From an uncultured Ignavibacteria bacterium (GTDB lineage Bacteria > Bacteroidota > Ignavibacteria > Tepidaquicellales > OLB5): 64,000 nucleotides of DNA. The number at the start of each line of letters is the position of its first letter. Position 1 is the stretch's first letter. Shown one piece after another: positions 8,404 through 17,355 of the stretch. Under the pieces are notes generated by a model. That model was not told the DNA's origin and made no database searches. It worked only from the letters and a program-made list of their open reading frames with translations. The stretch is taken from positions 1 to 64,000 of the forward strand of contig CALMYL010000008.1 of assembly GCA_937873695.1 (NCBI GenBank). Reading direction: 5' to 3'. Both the position numbers and the translations under genes were made by a program.

Positions 8404-9243
8404 ATGAATGCAATTTGTGTAAGTGATATTCACGGAAACGATGTTAAATACAGGAAACTTTGCTCATATATTAAAGAGAATCTGCCTAAAGCAGTTTTTA
8501 TAGCAGGTGATGTTTTACCGAATTATTACATAACTGACCCTAAAGAATTTATTGATGATACACTTAAACCTTTACTTTCTGAGCTAAAAGATGAACTTGG
8601 CGAAAATTTCCCTTCAATATTTTTAATTACCGGCAACGATGATGCGGCTGTGTGCTGCGAACATTTTAGTTACCTGGAACTGAAAGGTCTGATCTGTTTT
8701 GCAAATAAAACCGTTATCAGTAAACCATGCTATAATGTATTGGGCTATCCTTACGTGCCTCCTACACCCTTTTTGCTTAAGGACTGGGAGAAATATGATG
8801 TATCACGATATTTACCAAGGGATACAGTTTCTCCTGAAGACGGTATAAGAACAATTGAAGTGCCGGCAAACATTAAGAAGTACACAACGATCAAGGATGA
8901 TCTCGAGGAGTTATCGGGAGAAGTTGCGGATTTCAGCAAGACCATTTGCCTGTTTCATTCGCCTCCGGTTGAAACTAACCTGGATAAAATATATGGCAAC
9001 GGCATTAACGGTGATAAAGAAATACTCAGCATCGGCAGTTACGCGATAAGGAAATTCATCGAAAAATATCAGCCGCTTGTTACAATACACGGACATATTC
9101 ATGAATCAACTGATATTTCAGGTAATTGGCAGGATAGGTTGGGCAGGACTGTATGCTTTAACGCTGCAAATTCAGGCAGCGAACTGGGGATAATAGAGTT
9201 TGACATTGCTGCTCCCGGGGATGCTCACAGGATTTTGATATGA
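8404..9243 (+). CDS. Metallophosphoesterase
   Basis: A 279-residue calcineurin-like phosphoesterase with the five expected metal-binding blocks: SDIHGN (residues 7-12), AGDV (near 37), GNDD (near 78), FHSPP (near 183) and HGHIHES (near 223-229). These ligate a two-metal centre that hydrolyses phosphoesters. The substrate is unknown. There is no signal peptide, so it is cytoplasmic. It is transcribed alone and ends at a hairpin shared with the convergent gene. TAAATTTG lies 12 bases before the ATG and resembles the Bacteroidota -7 box, so the message may have almost no leader. Confidence 0.9.
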   Translation: MNAICVSDIHGNDVKYRKLCSYIKENLPKAVFIAGDVLPNYYITDPKEFIDDTLKPLLSELKDELGENFPSIFLITGNDDAAVCCEHFSYLELKGLICFANKTVISKPCYNVLGYPYVPPTPFLLKDWEKYDVSRYLPRDTVSPEDGIRTIEVPANIKKYTTIKDDLEELSGEVADFSKTICLFHSPPVETNLDKIYGNGINGDKEILSIGSYAIRKFIEKYQPLVTIHGHIHESTDISGNWQDRLGRTVCFNAANSGSELGIIEFDIAAPGDAHRILI

Positions 9244-9256
9244 AGATAGTATAATT

Positions 9257-9284
9257 CATCCGGTGGCGTTGCTGTCACCGGATG
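9257..9284. terminator. Hairpin between convergent genes
   Basis: A perfect 9-bp stem, CATCCGGTG (9257-9265) with CACCGGATG (9276-9284), encloses a 10-base loop. It lies between the phosphoesterase and the convergent 1059-aa protein. No long T-run follows in either direction, so a shared terminator or 3' stabilising hairpin is inferred. Confidence 0.6.
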
Positions 9285-9293
9285 GATAAGAAT

Positions 9294-12200
9294 TTACTTT
9301 CCAATTCTAAGCTGTTTAGCCGGATCGGTTATTGCCCCTATCTTGCTTGCAAAGCTTGTGCGTTTTTCGATATCTTCATCAGTAACGTAATGGATATCCA
9401 GTAGTCCATCGGAAGTATAGCCTGTTTTGAGATAATTAAGCTCGCTAAGGCACTGGCTCCAGCCTTCAAACCACAGGTTCAGTTTTTCAATATCAGCGTT
9501 TTCATCAACGTGTATCAGAAGGTCAATATCGCTTGCGGGTCCCGCGTTGGCGTTTTTGGAACTTCCGAAAATATAGAAACCCTTTACTCCGAAATTATCA
9601 GCAGGTATAAGCTCCGCCATTCTTTCAGCCATTTTGTAACGCCATTGCCAGTAGTTGCTTGGCTGCCACTCAACATACTCGCTGGTATCAAGAGAAGTTA
9701 CCTTTGAAGCCTTGGGTTCATCCAGAAATGCGATAGCCTCTTCAAGCTCAGCGTTTATAAGTACCCTCAATATTTGGCCGTCAGTAGCATGGGTAACATC
9801 AATAACTTTAACAGTATCTTCCAGATGTTTATATTCCGGAACCAAATGCTCGAGCATATTTTCTGATTTGCGGAAGAAGGGTTCATTGAATATAATATCC
9901 TCTGCATCGGGGTATAGCGGCAAATACCTTATAGATGCTTCAACCAGGTCCTGGAAAAAGTGTGTGCCAAATGAAAGATCAGGGGTATAGTTGCCAACCT
10001 GTTTGGCAATTTCGATGAGCATTGAAGTATTGTTTATATCAGAATATGTAACGTTTACTCCAAGCTTAATATCACCGCGGCTTCCCCACCTTCCGGGTCC
10101 CATTAAAATGAACCTGCGCTTTGGCAGAATTTTATTAAGTTTGCCAACCGCCCTGCCTATTTCAACCAGTTCATCGCGTGAACCGATGTTGTAATAATTC
10201 TGCGGGTCAACGTAAACTATGTGCGAAATTTCAGGTACTTTTCCGTTTGATACATATTTGTTGGCAGTGAACACAACTTTTTTTCTGGGGATATCCCTTG
10301 GGATCGGGTCAGGTTGTATTTCTTTTGATTTGGTTTGCGAGCGGCACTGCAGTATATAAAAATCAGTGCCGTTTGATGCGAATTCAATATCGACCGGGCA
10401 GCGCATGCCTTCCTGAAGTGTATCAAGCAGGAATTTTATCTGCGGAACAAACAGATTGTTTGAAATGAGCCCTTCGAAGGTAACAATAATATCATCGTTT
10501 TCATAATCAGCGCCCATACCCATTGGCTGGGTGATATGGTTATCTTTGATAATTGAGATCATACTCTTGAGACCGGGATATTTATTACCTGTCTCTTTAA
10601 TAATGGCGCTTATTTTGTGAGTTTCAAATTCATTCGTGTTCAGATCTATCAGATCAATATGCTGAGGGGTATATTTTATTTTTTCCATAAAAGAAACATT
10701 CACTCTCAGATTCGGCTGACCCGGCGCCAGCAATATGGGATAATCATCGCCAAGCCTGTCAACAGCGCGTGTGCCAAGACCCGGTACAAGCCTGATCAGC
10801 CCATCTTCGCGTTTTATGCGGGGTGACCAGCGGAATTCATTGTTGCTGAAAGCAACGCCTGCGTATGCAGGCATAAAATACTTACCGATTTTAGAACCTA
10901 CAACTTCCTGTATCATAATACCCATTTCTTCGTGGAAATCAAGCAGGTTTCGCTCAGCACGGTACTCTATCGGATCAGGTCCGAATGTCGATGCATATAC
11001 CTCAGAGATAGCGTCTAACAGAGCAGATAAACGTTCGCTTTTTGTACCCTGGTTAGCGATAAAAAGGCTTTTATATTTTCCTGAAAAAGCCGCTCCAAAC
11101 TGGTCTTCCAGCAGACTTGAGCTTCTGACTACCAGCGGACACTCTCCAAAATCATCAAGCGCTACGGATACTCCGTTTATGAATTCTGAAGTAAAATCAG
11201 AGTTCTTGAAGATCTGCACAATATGAGGGTATTCTCTTCTGATCTCTTCTATATCCTTATATTTTTGTTCAATTACTTCTTCAAGTTCATTGTAATGCAG
11301 GAAATGCATTATTCCATCAGAAGGAATAAACCAGGTTTTGGGTATCCTGATATTTTTGAATTTATCCGATGTTTTCGCCTTTTTTGCTATGATCTTTGAT
11401 GCCAGAAACATACCGGCGGACTTTCCGCCAAGTTTGCCATAGCTCTTGGACGGAAGAATTATCCTGTCTGTGAGGTCATAAAAATCATTTATATCAACAA
11501 ATTCTTTTGCTATAGAAATAAATTCTGTTTGGTCAGTGAAGAATCTGCGTATAAGAGAGACTTTAAGTCCTTTTTCAATTGAAGGAGAAAGCTCGCCGTT
11601 TGAAAGCAGGGGGTAATATTTTCTAAGCGCTTCGGAGATCTCGTTTAGCGGGGTTTCCATTGTTTCCACAGCTTTTACAAGTCCGCTGCACTTATCTTCA
11701 TATATCCATTTCTGCAGTTTCGCAAGTATCTCGTCATCCCTTAAATTTTCATCCGCAAGTTTAATTACTGACTGAACAAAGGCGGCGTTATCAAGTGATT
11801 TTTTCTTCAGAGGTTTGTTTTCTTCAAAAACTGTATCGCCGTCTTCATCAACCAATGATTTCTGCTCAATACCGGCATCTTTCAAAAGCTTCTGCGCTTC
11901 TTTATTTTCCTGCCAGCATAGATTATGCAGCAATTTACGGATAATTGTATTGAACAAGGGTTTATCTGTCTTGTATAGCATATCAAGCACTACCTGCCAC
12001 TTGTGTTTCAGGCTGCCCGTAGAAACATCCCTGATTTCCTGAAGTTCAGATATGAATGCGAATGTATCTTTATGCAGAATAAAGTGACTAAGGCGTTCAG
12101 CAATTGTATTAAGTAACTTTCTTTCTTCTTTCAGGAACGGACCTTCATCATGATCTCTTACGGGTTTAACATAATACACCGAAATATGACCGACGACTTC

Positions 12201-12473
12201 ATCATTTACTCTGATATCAGCCCTTTGAAACCAGATACTTTCTGAAAAGTGCTCAGTGGTGTATGTATTGCCTTTATATTCAAGCTTTACGCGTGTAATA
12301 TCAGGGTACTGCCATCCCGGAGGAATAGCATCAACTACAAGGCTGAATGCTTCATCAAGTGATATATCGGAATGATTAAGAGTGTCTTCTATCTTATACA
12401 GGCAATTCAGTTCTTTGGCTCTTTCTTCAAGCTCTCTTACAAGATGTTCAATAGGCTGTGTCTTTTCGTTCAT
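9294..12473 (-). CDS. GAF / PEP-pyruvate-binding domain / nucleotidyltransferase fusion protein
   Basis: A 1059-residue cytoplasmic protein. Residues 1-135 look like a coiled start (ELEERAKELNCLY) plus a GAF-like sensor domain. A helical linker follows. Residues about 345-740 are the ATP-grasp PPDK_N (PEP/pyruvate-binding) domain, with GGKSAGMFLA, VRSSSLLED, GAAFSGKYKS, GIMIQEVVG and DIEFASNGTDFYILQCRS. A conserved segment MGPGRWGSRGDIKLG follows near 800. Residues about 950-1059 carry a polymerase-beta-like nucleotidyltransferase: GSS at 970-972, DID at 982-984, and D1026 as third carboxylate. No phosphohistidine swivel or PEP-binding barrel follows, so it is not PPDK or PEP synthase. I infer nucleotide-dependent signalling or protein modification. 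A paralogue without the nucleotidyltransferase lies at 22334-25285. Confidence 0.85.
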   Translation of the reverse strand: MNEKTQPIEHLVRELEERAKELNCLYKIEDTLNHSDISLDEAFSLVVDAIPPGWQYPDITRVKLEYKGNTYTTEHFSESIWFQRADIRVNDEVVGHISVYYVKPVRDHDEGPFLKEERKLLNTIAERLSHFILHKDTFAFISELQEIRDVSTGSLKHKWQVVLDMLYKTDKPLFNTIIRKLLHNLCWQENKEAQKLLKDAGIEQKSLVDEDGDTVFEENKPLKKKSLDNAAFVQSVIKLADENLRDDEILAKLQKWIYEDKCSGLVKAVETMETPLNEISEALRKYYPLLSNGELSPSIEKGLKVSLIRRFFTDQTEFISIAKEFVDINDFYDLTDRIILPSKSYGKLGGKSAGMFLASKIIAKKAKTSDKFKNIRIPKTWFIPSDGIMHFLHYNELEEVIEQKYKDIEEIRREYPHIVQIFKNSDFTSEFINGVSVALDDFGECPLVVRSSSLLEDQFGAAFSGKYKSLFIANQGTKSERLSALLDAISEVYASTFGPDPIEYRAERNLLDFHEEMGIMIQEVVGSKIGKYFMPAYAGVAFSNNEFRWSPRIKREDGLIRLVPGLGTRAVDRLGDDYPILLAPGQPNLRVNVSFMEKIKYTPQHIDLIDLNTNEFETHKISAIIKETGNKYPGLKSMISIIKDNHITQPMGMGADYENDDIIVTFEGLISNNLFVPQIKFLLDTLQEGMRCPVDIEFASNGTDFYILQCRSQTKSKEIQPDPIPRDIPRKKVVFTANKYVSNGKVPEISHIVYVDPQNYYNIGSRDELVEIGRAVGKLNKILPKRRFILMGPGRWGSRGDIKLGVNVTYSDINNTSMLIEIAKQVGNYTPDLSFGTHFFQDLVEASIRYLPLYPDAEDIIFNEPFFRKSENMLEHLVPEYKHLEDTVKVIDVTHATDGQILRVLINAELEEAIAFLDEPKASKVTSLDTSEYVEWQPSNYWQWRYKMAERMAELIPADNFGVKGFYIFGSSKNANAGPASDIDLLIHVDENADIEKLNLWFEGWSQCLSELNYLKTGYTSDGLLDIHYVTDEDIEKRTSFASKIGAITDPAKQLRIGK

Positions 12474-12532
12474 ATTATAGAAATTTTTCGGGTTTGAAGA
12501 AAATTACTTCAGGAAATTTAATTGAAAATGAT

Positions 12533-12567
12533 ATAAAAAAATATAGCCGGGTTTGAGCCCCGGCTAT
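12533..12567 (-). terminator. Intrinsic terminator of glutamate dehydrogenase
   Basis: A 9-bp stem (12543-12551 with 12559-12567; ATAGCCGGG/CCCGGCTAT), read on the minus strand, is followed directly by a T-rich tract at 12542-12533. It lies 26 bases after the dehydrogenase stop. Confidence 0.82.
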
Positions 12568-12592
12568 TGAAATTACTGTGTTTATAGTTATC

Positions 12593-13879
12593 TTACAGCC
12601 AGCCTCTATCTTTACAAGCGTGAGCGACCTTTGAAATTGAAATCACATAAGCCGCATCTCTCATGTATAGTTTGTTCTTTACTGCGGTATCATAAACAGC
12701 GTCAAAAGCCGAAGACATAATATTATCAAGTTTTGTAAGAACTTCCTCTTTTGTCCAGAAATAATTCATGTTAGACTGAACCTGTTCGAAGTAACTGCAC
12801 GTAACACCGCCCGCGTTTGCAAGAAAATCCGGGATAACAAAAATATCCTTTTTCTGGAATATCTTGTCTGCTTCTGGGGTGGTAGGTCCGTTTGCGCCTT
12901 CAGCAACTATTTTTACTGTATCCGCAATCTTTATCGCGTTATCACCGCGTACCTGGTTTTCCAAAGCAGCGGGAATAAGTATATCAACTTTCTGCTCTAT
13001 CCATACGTCACCCGGCAGAATTTCATATCCAAGTTTCTTAGCTTCGGTTTTATCAATGCCGCCAAATTTATCTGTTATCTTCATCAGTTCATCAAAACTG
13101 ATACCTGAGTCTCTTTTAAAGGTGTAAGATGTCTGGTCTTTCTGGTCCCAGCATGATACGCAAACAGCTTTTCCGCCAAGCTGGGTATAAAGCTGAAGCG
13201 CATACTGAGATACATTTCCAAAACCCTGAAATGCAGCGGTGGTTTCTTCGATCTTTAAGCCTTTTTTCCTGCATGCTTCGCGGAGAGTATAAATAACACC
13301 GTAACCTGTTGCTTCGGTTCTGCCAAGCGAGCCGCCCATTCCCACAGGTTTGCCTGTAATAAAGCCGGGGTGCTTACCGCCGTGTATAACTTCAAATTCA
13401 TCAAGCATCCATAACATGTGCTGTGCGTTTGTCATAACATCAGGTGCCGGAACGTCATTTATCGGTCCGACATTTTTTGCAAGCTGTCTTACCCATCCGC
13501 GGCAGATCTGTTCCTGCTCGCGAATGCTTAAATTATGCGGATCACAAATAACGCCGCCTTTACCGCCGCCTAAAGGAATACCAACAACTGCGCATTTCCA
13601 TGTCATCCACATTGCAAGCGCGCGAACCGTATCAATTGTTTCCATCGGGTGAAATCTTATTCCGCCTTTTGAAGGACCGAATGCATCGTTATGCTGAACT
13701 CTGAATCCTTTGAATATCTTTGTTGTTCCATCATCCATTTTTACAGGAATTGAAAAATGATACTCGCGTAATGGTTCTCTTAAAAGCTGTCTGGCTGACT
13801 CGTCCAAAGTCAAAATATCCGCTACTTTATCAAACTGTGCCTGCGCCATCTGGTAGGCATTAAAATTTTTGTCGCTCAT
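12593..13879 (-). CDS. gdhA: Glutamate dehydrogenase (Glu/Leu/Phe/Val family)
   Basis: A 428-residue cytoplasmic enzyme interconverting glutamate and 2-oxoglutarate plus ammonia with NAD(P). The substrate domain shows GPSKGGIRFHP (K71), MTWKCAVVGIPLGGGKGGV with K95 and the catalytic K107, and DVPAPDVMTN. The Rossmann domain shows QGFGNVSQYALQLY, and the family segments VAEGANGPTTPEAD and PDFLANAGGVTCSYFE follow. Length and motifs fit the hexameric type found in Bacillus and Bacteroidota. It is monocistronic, with its own terminator. NAD versus NADP preference cannot be judged by eye. The neighbouring WYL regulator points the same way, but a regulatory link is not shown. Confidence 0.95.
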   Translation of the reverse strand: MSDKNFNAYQMAQAQFDKVADILTLDESARQLLREPLREYHFSIPVKMDDGTTKIFKGFRVQHNDAFGPSKGGIRFHPMETIDTVRALAMWMTWKCAVVGIPLGGGKGGVICDPHNLSIREQEQICRGWVRQLAKNVGPINDVPAPDVMTNAQHMLWMLDEFEVIHGGKHPGFITGKPVGMGGSLGRTEATGYGVIYTLREACRKKGLKIEETTAAFQGFGNVSQYALQLYTQLGGKAVCVSCWDQKDQTSYTFKRDSGISFDELMKITDKFGGIDKTEAKKLGYEILPGDVWIEQKVDILIPAALENQVRGDNAIKIADTVKIVAEGANGPTTPEADKIFQKKDIFVIPDFLANAGGVTCSYFEQVQSNMNYFWTKEEVLTKLDNIMSSAFDAVYDTAVKNKLYMRDAAYVISISKVAHACKDRGWL

Positions 13880-14065
13880 TTTATGACCTCTGTATCTTTA
13901 TTTTTAGATATCCTATTAATTTTTAAAAAGTAAATATATGTTATTTATAGGTTAAACTTTGTGGCTCTATACAAATATCATAATTTTTTTATTAAAAAAA
14001 ATTGATATAAATCATACATATTCAAAATTATTTTATTCGTTTTAGCCTAAAGATAAAGGTCAATT

Positions 14066-14935
14066 TCAGTCAATTTCATAATTTGCGAGTGTTTCTTTTG
14101 CCAGGGTGATAACTCTTGTTTTCAGCTCGTCAGGTTCAATTACCTTAACTCCACTGCCGCGGCTTACTATCCATGATGCAAGTTCATCTATGGAGTTCAC
14201 GGTTGTTTCATAAATGAAATTTCCATCTGCCGATTCTGTAAAAGTTTCGCTGGTCATAAGTTGTTTTGGAAGTATCCTTTCTTTCCATACGGTTGAAAAA
14301 AGTAATTTGATATCTATTTTATCTGTGCCAACCCAGCTTTTCCATGAAAACCTGAATACGTCTTCCAGGATGCTGTCAGGTATTTTTGAAAATGATCTTT
14401 CCGTGTGACGCGCTTCGAGTATCTTGTTTAAATGGAACTGCTTGAACTTTCCGTCAGAACAGGTTAATACTCGCCAGTAATTATCAATCTGGAATACAAG
14501 CACCGGGCAAATTTCCCTGCCAAAATCAAGCATTCCGTTATCCTTCTCGTAATCAATTGCCGCAACCAGGTTCTTTTCAGCTGCCATCTGCAGTATCACG
14601 AAATTTGCGAGCGATTTTTCACCCAGCCTGCTGACAAGCAGTTTGGTTGATTTATCGGCGAAGGCGGGAGACTGGCTGAGAGATGAATACTGACTAATGA
14701 GCTCAAGAAGTTTTGGTTCAGGGAGTTTTTTATTAATGCATACTCCTTCTTTTTTGGTTGAATGTATATCAATCCCGATAGAACGAAGCTGCTGCAGGTC
14801 ACGCATAATAGTCAGTTCTTCAACTTCAAAAATGTATGAAAGATCGGCGGACCTTAAAATGCCTGAGTAATTTTGTGAAAGTATCAGACCCACTATTTCA
14901 AGCTGCCTTTTGAATTTACTTCTGATATCCTGCAT
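14066..14935 (-). CDS. WYL-domain transcriptional regulator
   Basis: A 289-residue DNA-binding protein. An N-terminal winged HTH (residues 8-60; SADLSYIFEVEELTIMRDLQQLRSIGIDI) is followed by a WYL domain around residues 125-200 (AAIDYEKDNG, VLVFQIDNYWRVLTCSDGKFKQFHLNKI) and the C-terminal WCX extension. Canonical W-Y-L is replaced by a YWRVL-type segment. WYL domains bind nucleic acid or nucleotide ligands and often control DNA-damage or defence genes. Its targets are not evident here. It has its own 188-bp upstream region shared with the divergent OmpA-VWA gene. Confidence 0.85.
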   Translation of the reverse strand: MQDIRSKFKRQLEIVGLILSQNYSGILRSADLSYIFEVEELTIMRDLQQLRSIGIDIHSTKKEGVCINKKLPEPKLLELISQYSSLSQSPAFADKSTKLLVSRLGEKSLANFVILQMAAEKNLVAAIDYEKDNGMLDFGREICPVLVFQIDNYWRVLTCSDGKFKQFHLNKILEARHTERSFSKIPDSILEDVFRFSWKSWVGTDKIDIKLLFSTVWKERILPKQLMTSETFTESADGNFIYETTVNSIDELASWIVSRGSGVKVIEPDELKTRVITLAKETLANYEID

Positions 14936-15123
14936 GAATGCAAATTAATCATATTAAATCAGAGTACAAATAACCTGAATGTGAGATTATTCAGCTGTGC
15001 CATTAGGATGTACAGTTAGTTTTATCAGTTAGAAAATTTTAAAATTCTATCACAGTATGATAGGAAATTACAGTTTCAGAAAAGTATGTTGCACCAGAAT
15101 TCAATTAGAGGAGGAAAATAATT

Positions 15124-16647
15124 ATGAAAGATCAAACGGCAGAAAAAGAGATCTCCAAAAGGCAGTACTCAGCTCAAACAAGTCATCATACACAAAAGCG
15201 CGGCATAAGATACCTGCTGTGGCTGTTAATCGCAGTAATTCTGATCTCGATCATATCACTTGTTTCAACGGCATATAGCGCTCCGCATGAGCTGAATTTA
15301 CTTCTAGACTCAGTGAACAGCTCTGAAACAGTATATTTTGATTACGGAAAATGTAACCTTAAAAATGAAGTATTTGCGGTGCTGGATAAGATCGCTGCGG
15401 AATTGAAGAATAACCCTGCAGTTCTTCTGTACATAACAGGTTATACCGATGACAGGGGCAGTGATGAATTTAACAATTTACTTTCGCTGGAAAGAGCAAA
15501 TGCTGTGAAGAATTATTTGGTTTCTATGGGAATACCGTCAGAAAATCTTATTGTAAAAGCTATGGGCAAAAGTGAACCCCTGAACGAAAATAAGACTGAA
15601 GAAGAGAGAGCCAGAAACAGGCGTGTTGTGTTTTCTTACACTGATCCAGAGAAAAATACAGGCAGGTACGCAATAGATAAGTTTCCGCACAGAAGGTTTT
15701 ACGCTGAGCCAACTCTTGAAAATGAATTTGTTAACTCTTCGGTAAAGATAATTTCAAGAGAAGAGATATCAGCTGAGCTTTCAATCCGAGATTCGGCGGG
15801 TTTGCCGGTAGATTCTGTGAAGAACGAAGATATAACTGCAATGCTGAAGTGGGATAACAACGGAGCGATGGATTCAACAGAAGGTACACCCAGACTTATA
15901 CCCATAAATGATAAAAGGAAGATAGCATTTACACTTACTATGGATTACAGCGGAAGTATGTATGGCACAGAAACGCGAAGAAGAGATATAAAGAAGAGCG
16001 ATAAAATAATAGCCATGGAAAAAAGCGTTGAGCAATTCATTAATTTGCTTGGAAACAGAATGTACTGCCGGATCATTAAGTTCGGCTCCGATGTTTTACC
16101 CCCATTAAGGTATACGGGATCAAAAGATGTTTTGCTTCGTGCACTGGAAAGCAATTCCTACCCTATGGGAGGTACGGCATTATACTCTTCAATTTATACC
16201 GCGCTTGGCGATACGGTTTTTCAGAGTAATCCTACAATAATGAAAACAGTTATTGCATTTACTGACGGTATGGAAAACTCATCAGAAAAGATAACGCTGG
16301 ATTCAATATACAGCAGAAGCAGGGCTACCGGCACAAAGGTATTTACGGTAGGCCTTTATGATGATGTAGGTACGTATAAGCCCGGTGATTACGAAATAAA
16401 GAGAAGAAAATCTGATATGCTTTCAATTGCGCAGCGAACAGGCGGATTTTTCTACCAGGCGGATAACCCGGATTTGCTCAAAAAAATATATGCCGGTATT
16501 CTTGACCAGATATTAAAATCTTACACAGTAAGTATTATCTGGAACAGTTCAAAACTTCCGCCAAAAGGAACACAGGTAAAAGCCGAATTAAAAGTTAATG
16601 TTAATGGTATTGTAAGAGTAATGTACAAAAATTACGTAATGGAATAG
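15124..16647 (+). CDS. OmpA-domain plus von Willebrand factor A protein
   Basis: A 507-residue inner-membrane-anchored or exported protein. One transmembrane segment lies at residues 29-50. An OmpA/MotB peptidoglycan-binding domain occupies about 62-175 (VYFDYGKCNL, ITGYTDDRGSDEFNNLLSLERANAVKNYL, RNRRVVF). A VWA domain follows at about 275-465 with the metal-site motif DYSGS and FTDGMEN. The combination suggests a cell-wall-bound surface or periplasmic adhesion/scaffold protein. The start has an unusually strong Shine-Dalgarno sequence (AGAGGAGG, 15107-15114), rare in this half of the window. It ends at a bidirectional hairpin. Confidence 0.88.
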   Translation: MKDQTAEKEISKRQYSAQTSHHTQKRGIRYLLWLLIAVILISIISLVSTAYSAPHELNLLLDSVNSSETVYFDYGKCNLKNEVFAVLDKIAAELKNNPAVLLYITGYTDDRGSDEFNNLLSLERANAVKNYLVSMGIPSENLIVKAMGKSEPLNENKTEEERARNRRVVFSYTDPEKNTGRYAIDKFPHRRFYAEPTLENEFVNSSVKIISREEISAELSIRDSAGLPVDSVKNEDITAMLKWDNNGAMDSTEGTPRLIPINDKRKIAFTLTMDYSGSMYGTETRRRDIKKSDKIIAMEKSVEQFINLLGNRMYCRIIKFGSDVLPPLRYTGSKDVLLRALESNSYPMGGTALYSSIYTALGDTVFQSNPTIMKTVIAFTDGMENSSEKITLDSIYSRSRATGTKVFTVGLYDDVGTYKPGDYEIKRRKSDMLSIAQRTGGFFYQADNPDLLKKIYAGILDQILKSYTVSIIWNSSKLPPKGTQVKAELKVNVNGIVRVMYKNYVME

Positions 16648-16662
16648 ATTATTCATTTTGCC

Positions 16663-16697
16663 GTAAAGCAGCCCGCATAAAATGCGGGCTGCTTTAC
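16663..16697. terminator. Bidirectional terminator hairpin
   Basis: A perfect 15-bp inverted repeat (16663-16677 with 16683-16697) closes a 5-base loop between two convergent genes. The stem begins GTAAAG, so the 3' arm ends CTTTAC. It can serve either strand. Confidence 0.8.
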
Positions 16698-16710
16698 ATA
16701 TGAAAAAGAG

Positions 16711-17349
16711 TTAATCGTTTAGAACCAGTTTGTGTTTAATAGCATAGTGAGTAAGATCAACATTTGATTTCAGGTCCATTTTTTCAAGTATCCTTGAACG
16801 GTAAGTACTAATTGTTTTTACGCTCAAAGAGAACTTATCGGCAATTTGAGTAAGCGAGTAACCGGATGCCAGCAGGCACAATACCTGGAATTCCCTTTCA
16901 GATAGGTCATCATGAGGCTCTTTGCCGGCGTCTTTGTTCACGGAAAAAATCAGCGTTTCAGCAAGTGAACTGCTGATATATTTGCCCCCGTTTATGACTT
17001 TTTTTATTGCCCTTATAAGTTCGCCGGGAACGCTGTCTTTGTTAAGATAGCCATCGGCGCCCGTTTTAATTGCTCTTACCGCAATTTCTTCTTCAGGGTG
17101 CATAGATAAAATCAGTATTTTTAATTCAGGTTTTTTCTGCTTTATCTCTATCAGGCAGTCCAGCCCGCTCTTGCCCGGCATAGTGATATCCAGAATGAGC
17201 AGGTCCCAGGGCTGCTTTTCAAGCTGGCTGAATATTTCATCACTGTTTGATGCTTCTCCAAGCACCTGCATATCTGTTTCATCAGAAAGTATCTGTTTTA
17301 TACCGCGTCTTACAACGGAATGGTCATCAGCTATTAGTATTTTTATCAT
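16711..17349 (-). CDS. NarL/FixJ-type response regulator (LuxR HTH)
   Basis: A 212-residue transcription factor. The receiver has D8/D9, phospho-acceptor D54 (LLILDITMPGKSG) and K104. The C-terminal LuxR-type HTH lies at about 148-208 (LSEREFQVLCLLASGYSLTQIADKFSLSVKTISTYRSRILEKM). Its ATG is 6 bases after the stop of the partner kinase, so the two form an operon. Targets are unknown. Confidence 0.94.
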   Translation of the reverse strand: MIKILIADDHSVVRRGIKQILSDETDMQVLGEASNSDEIFSQLEKQPWDLLILDITMPGKSGLDCLIEIKQKKPELKILILSMHPEEEIAVRAIKTGADGYLNKDSVPGELIRAIKKVINGGKYISSSLAETLIFSVNKDAGKEPHDDLSEREFQVLCLLASGYSLTQIADKFSLSVKTISTYRSRILEKMDLKSNVDLTHYAIKHKLVLND

Positions 17350-17355
17350 ATATAA

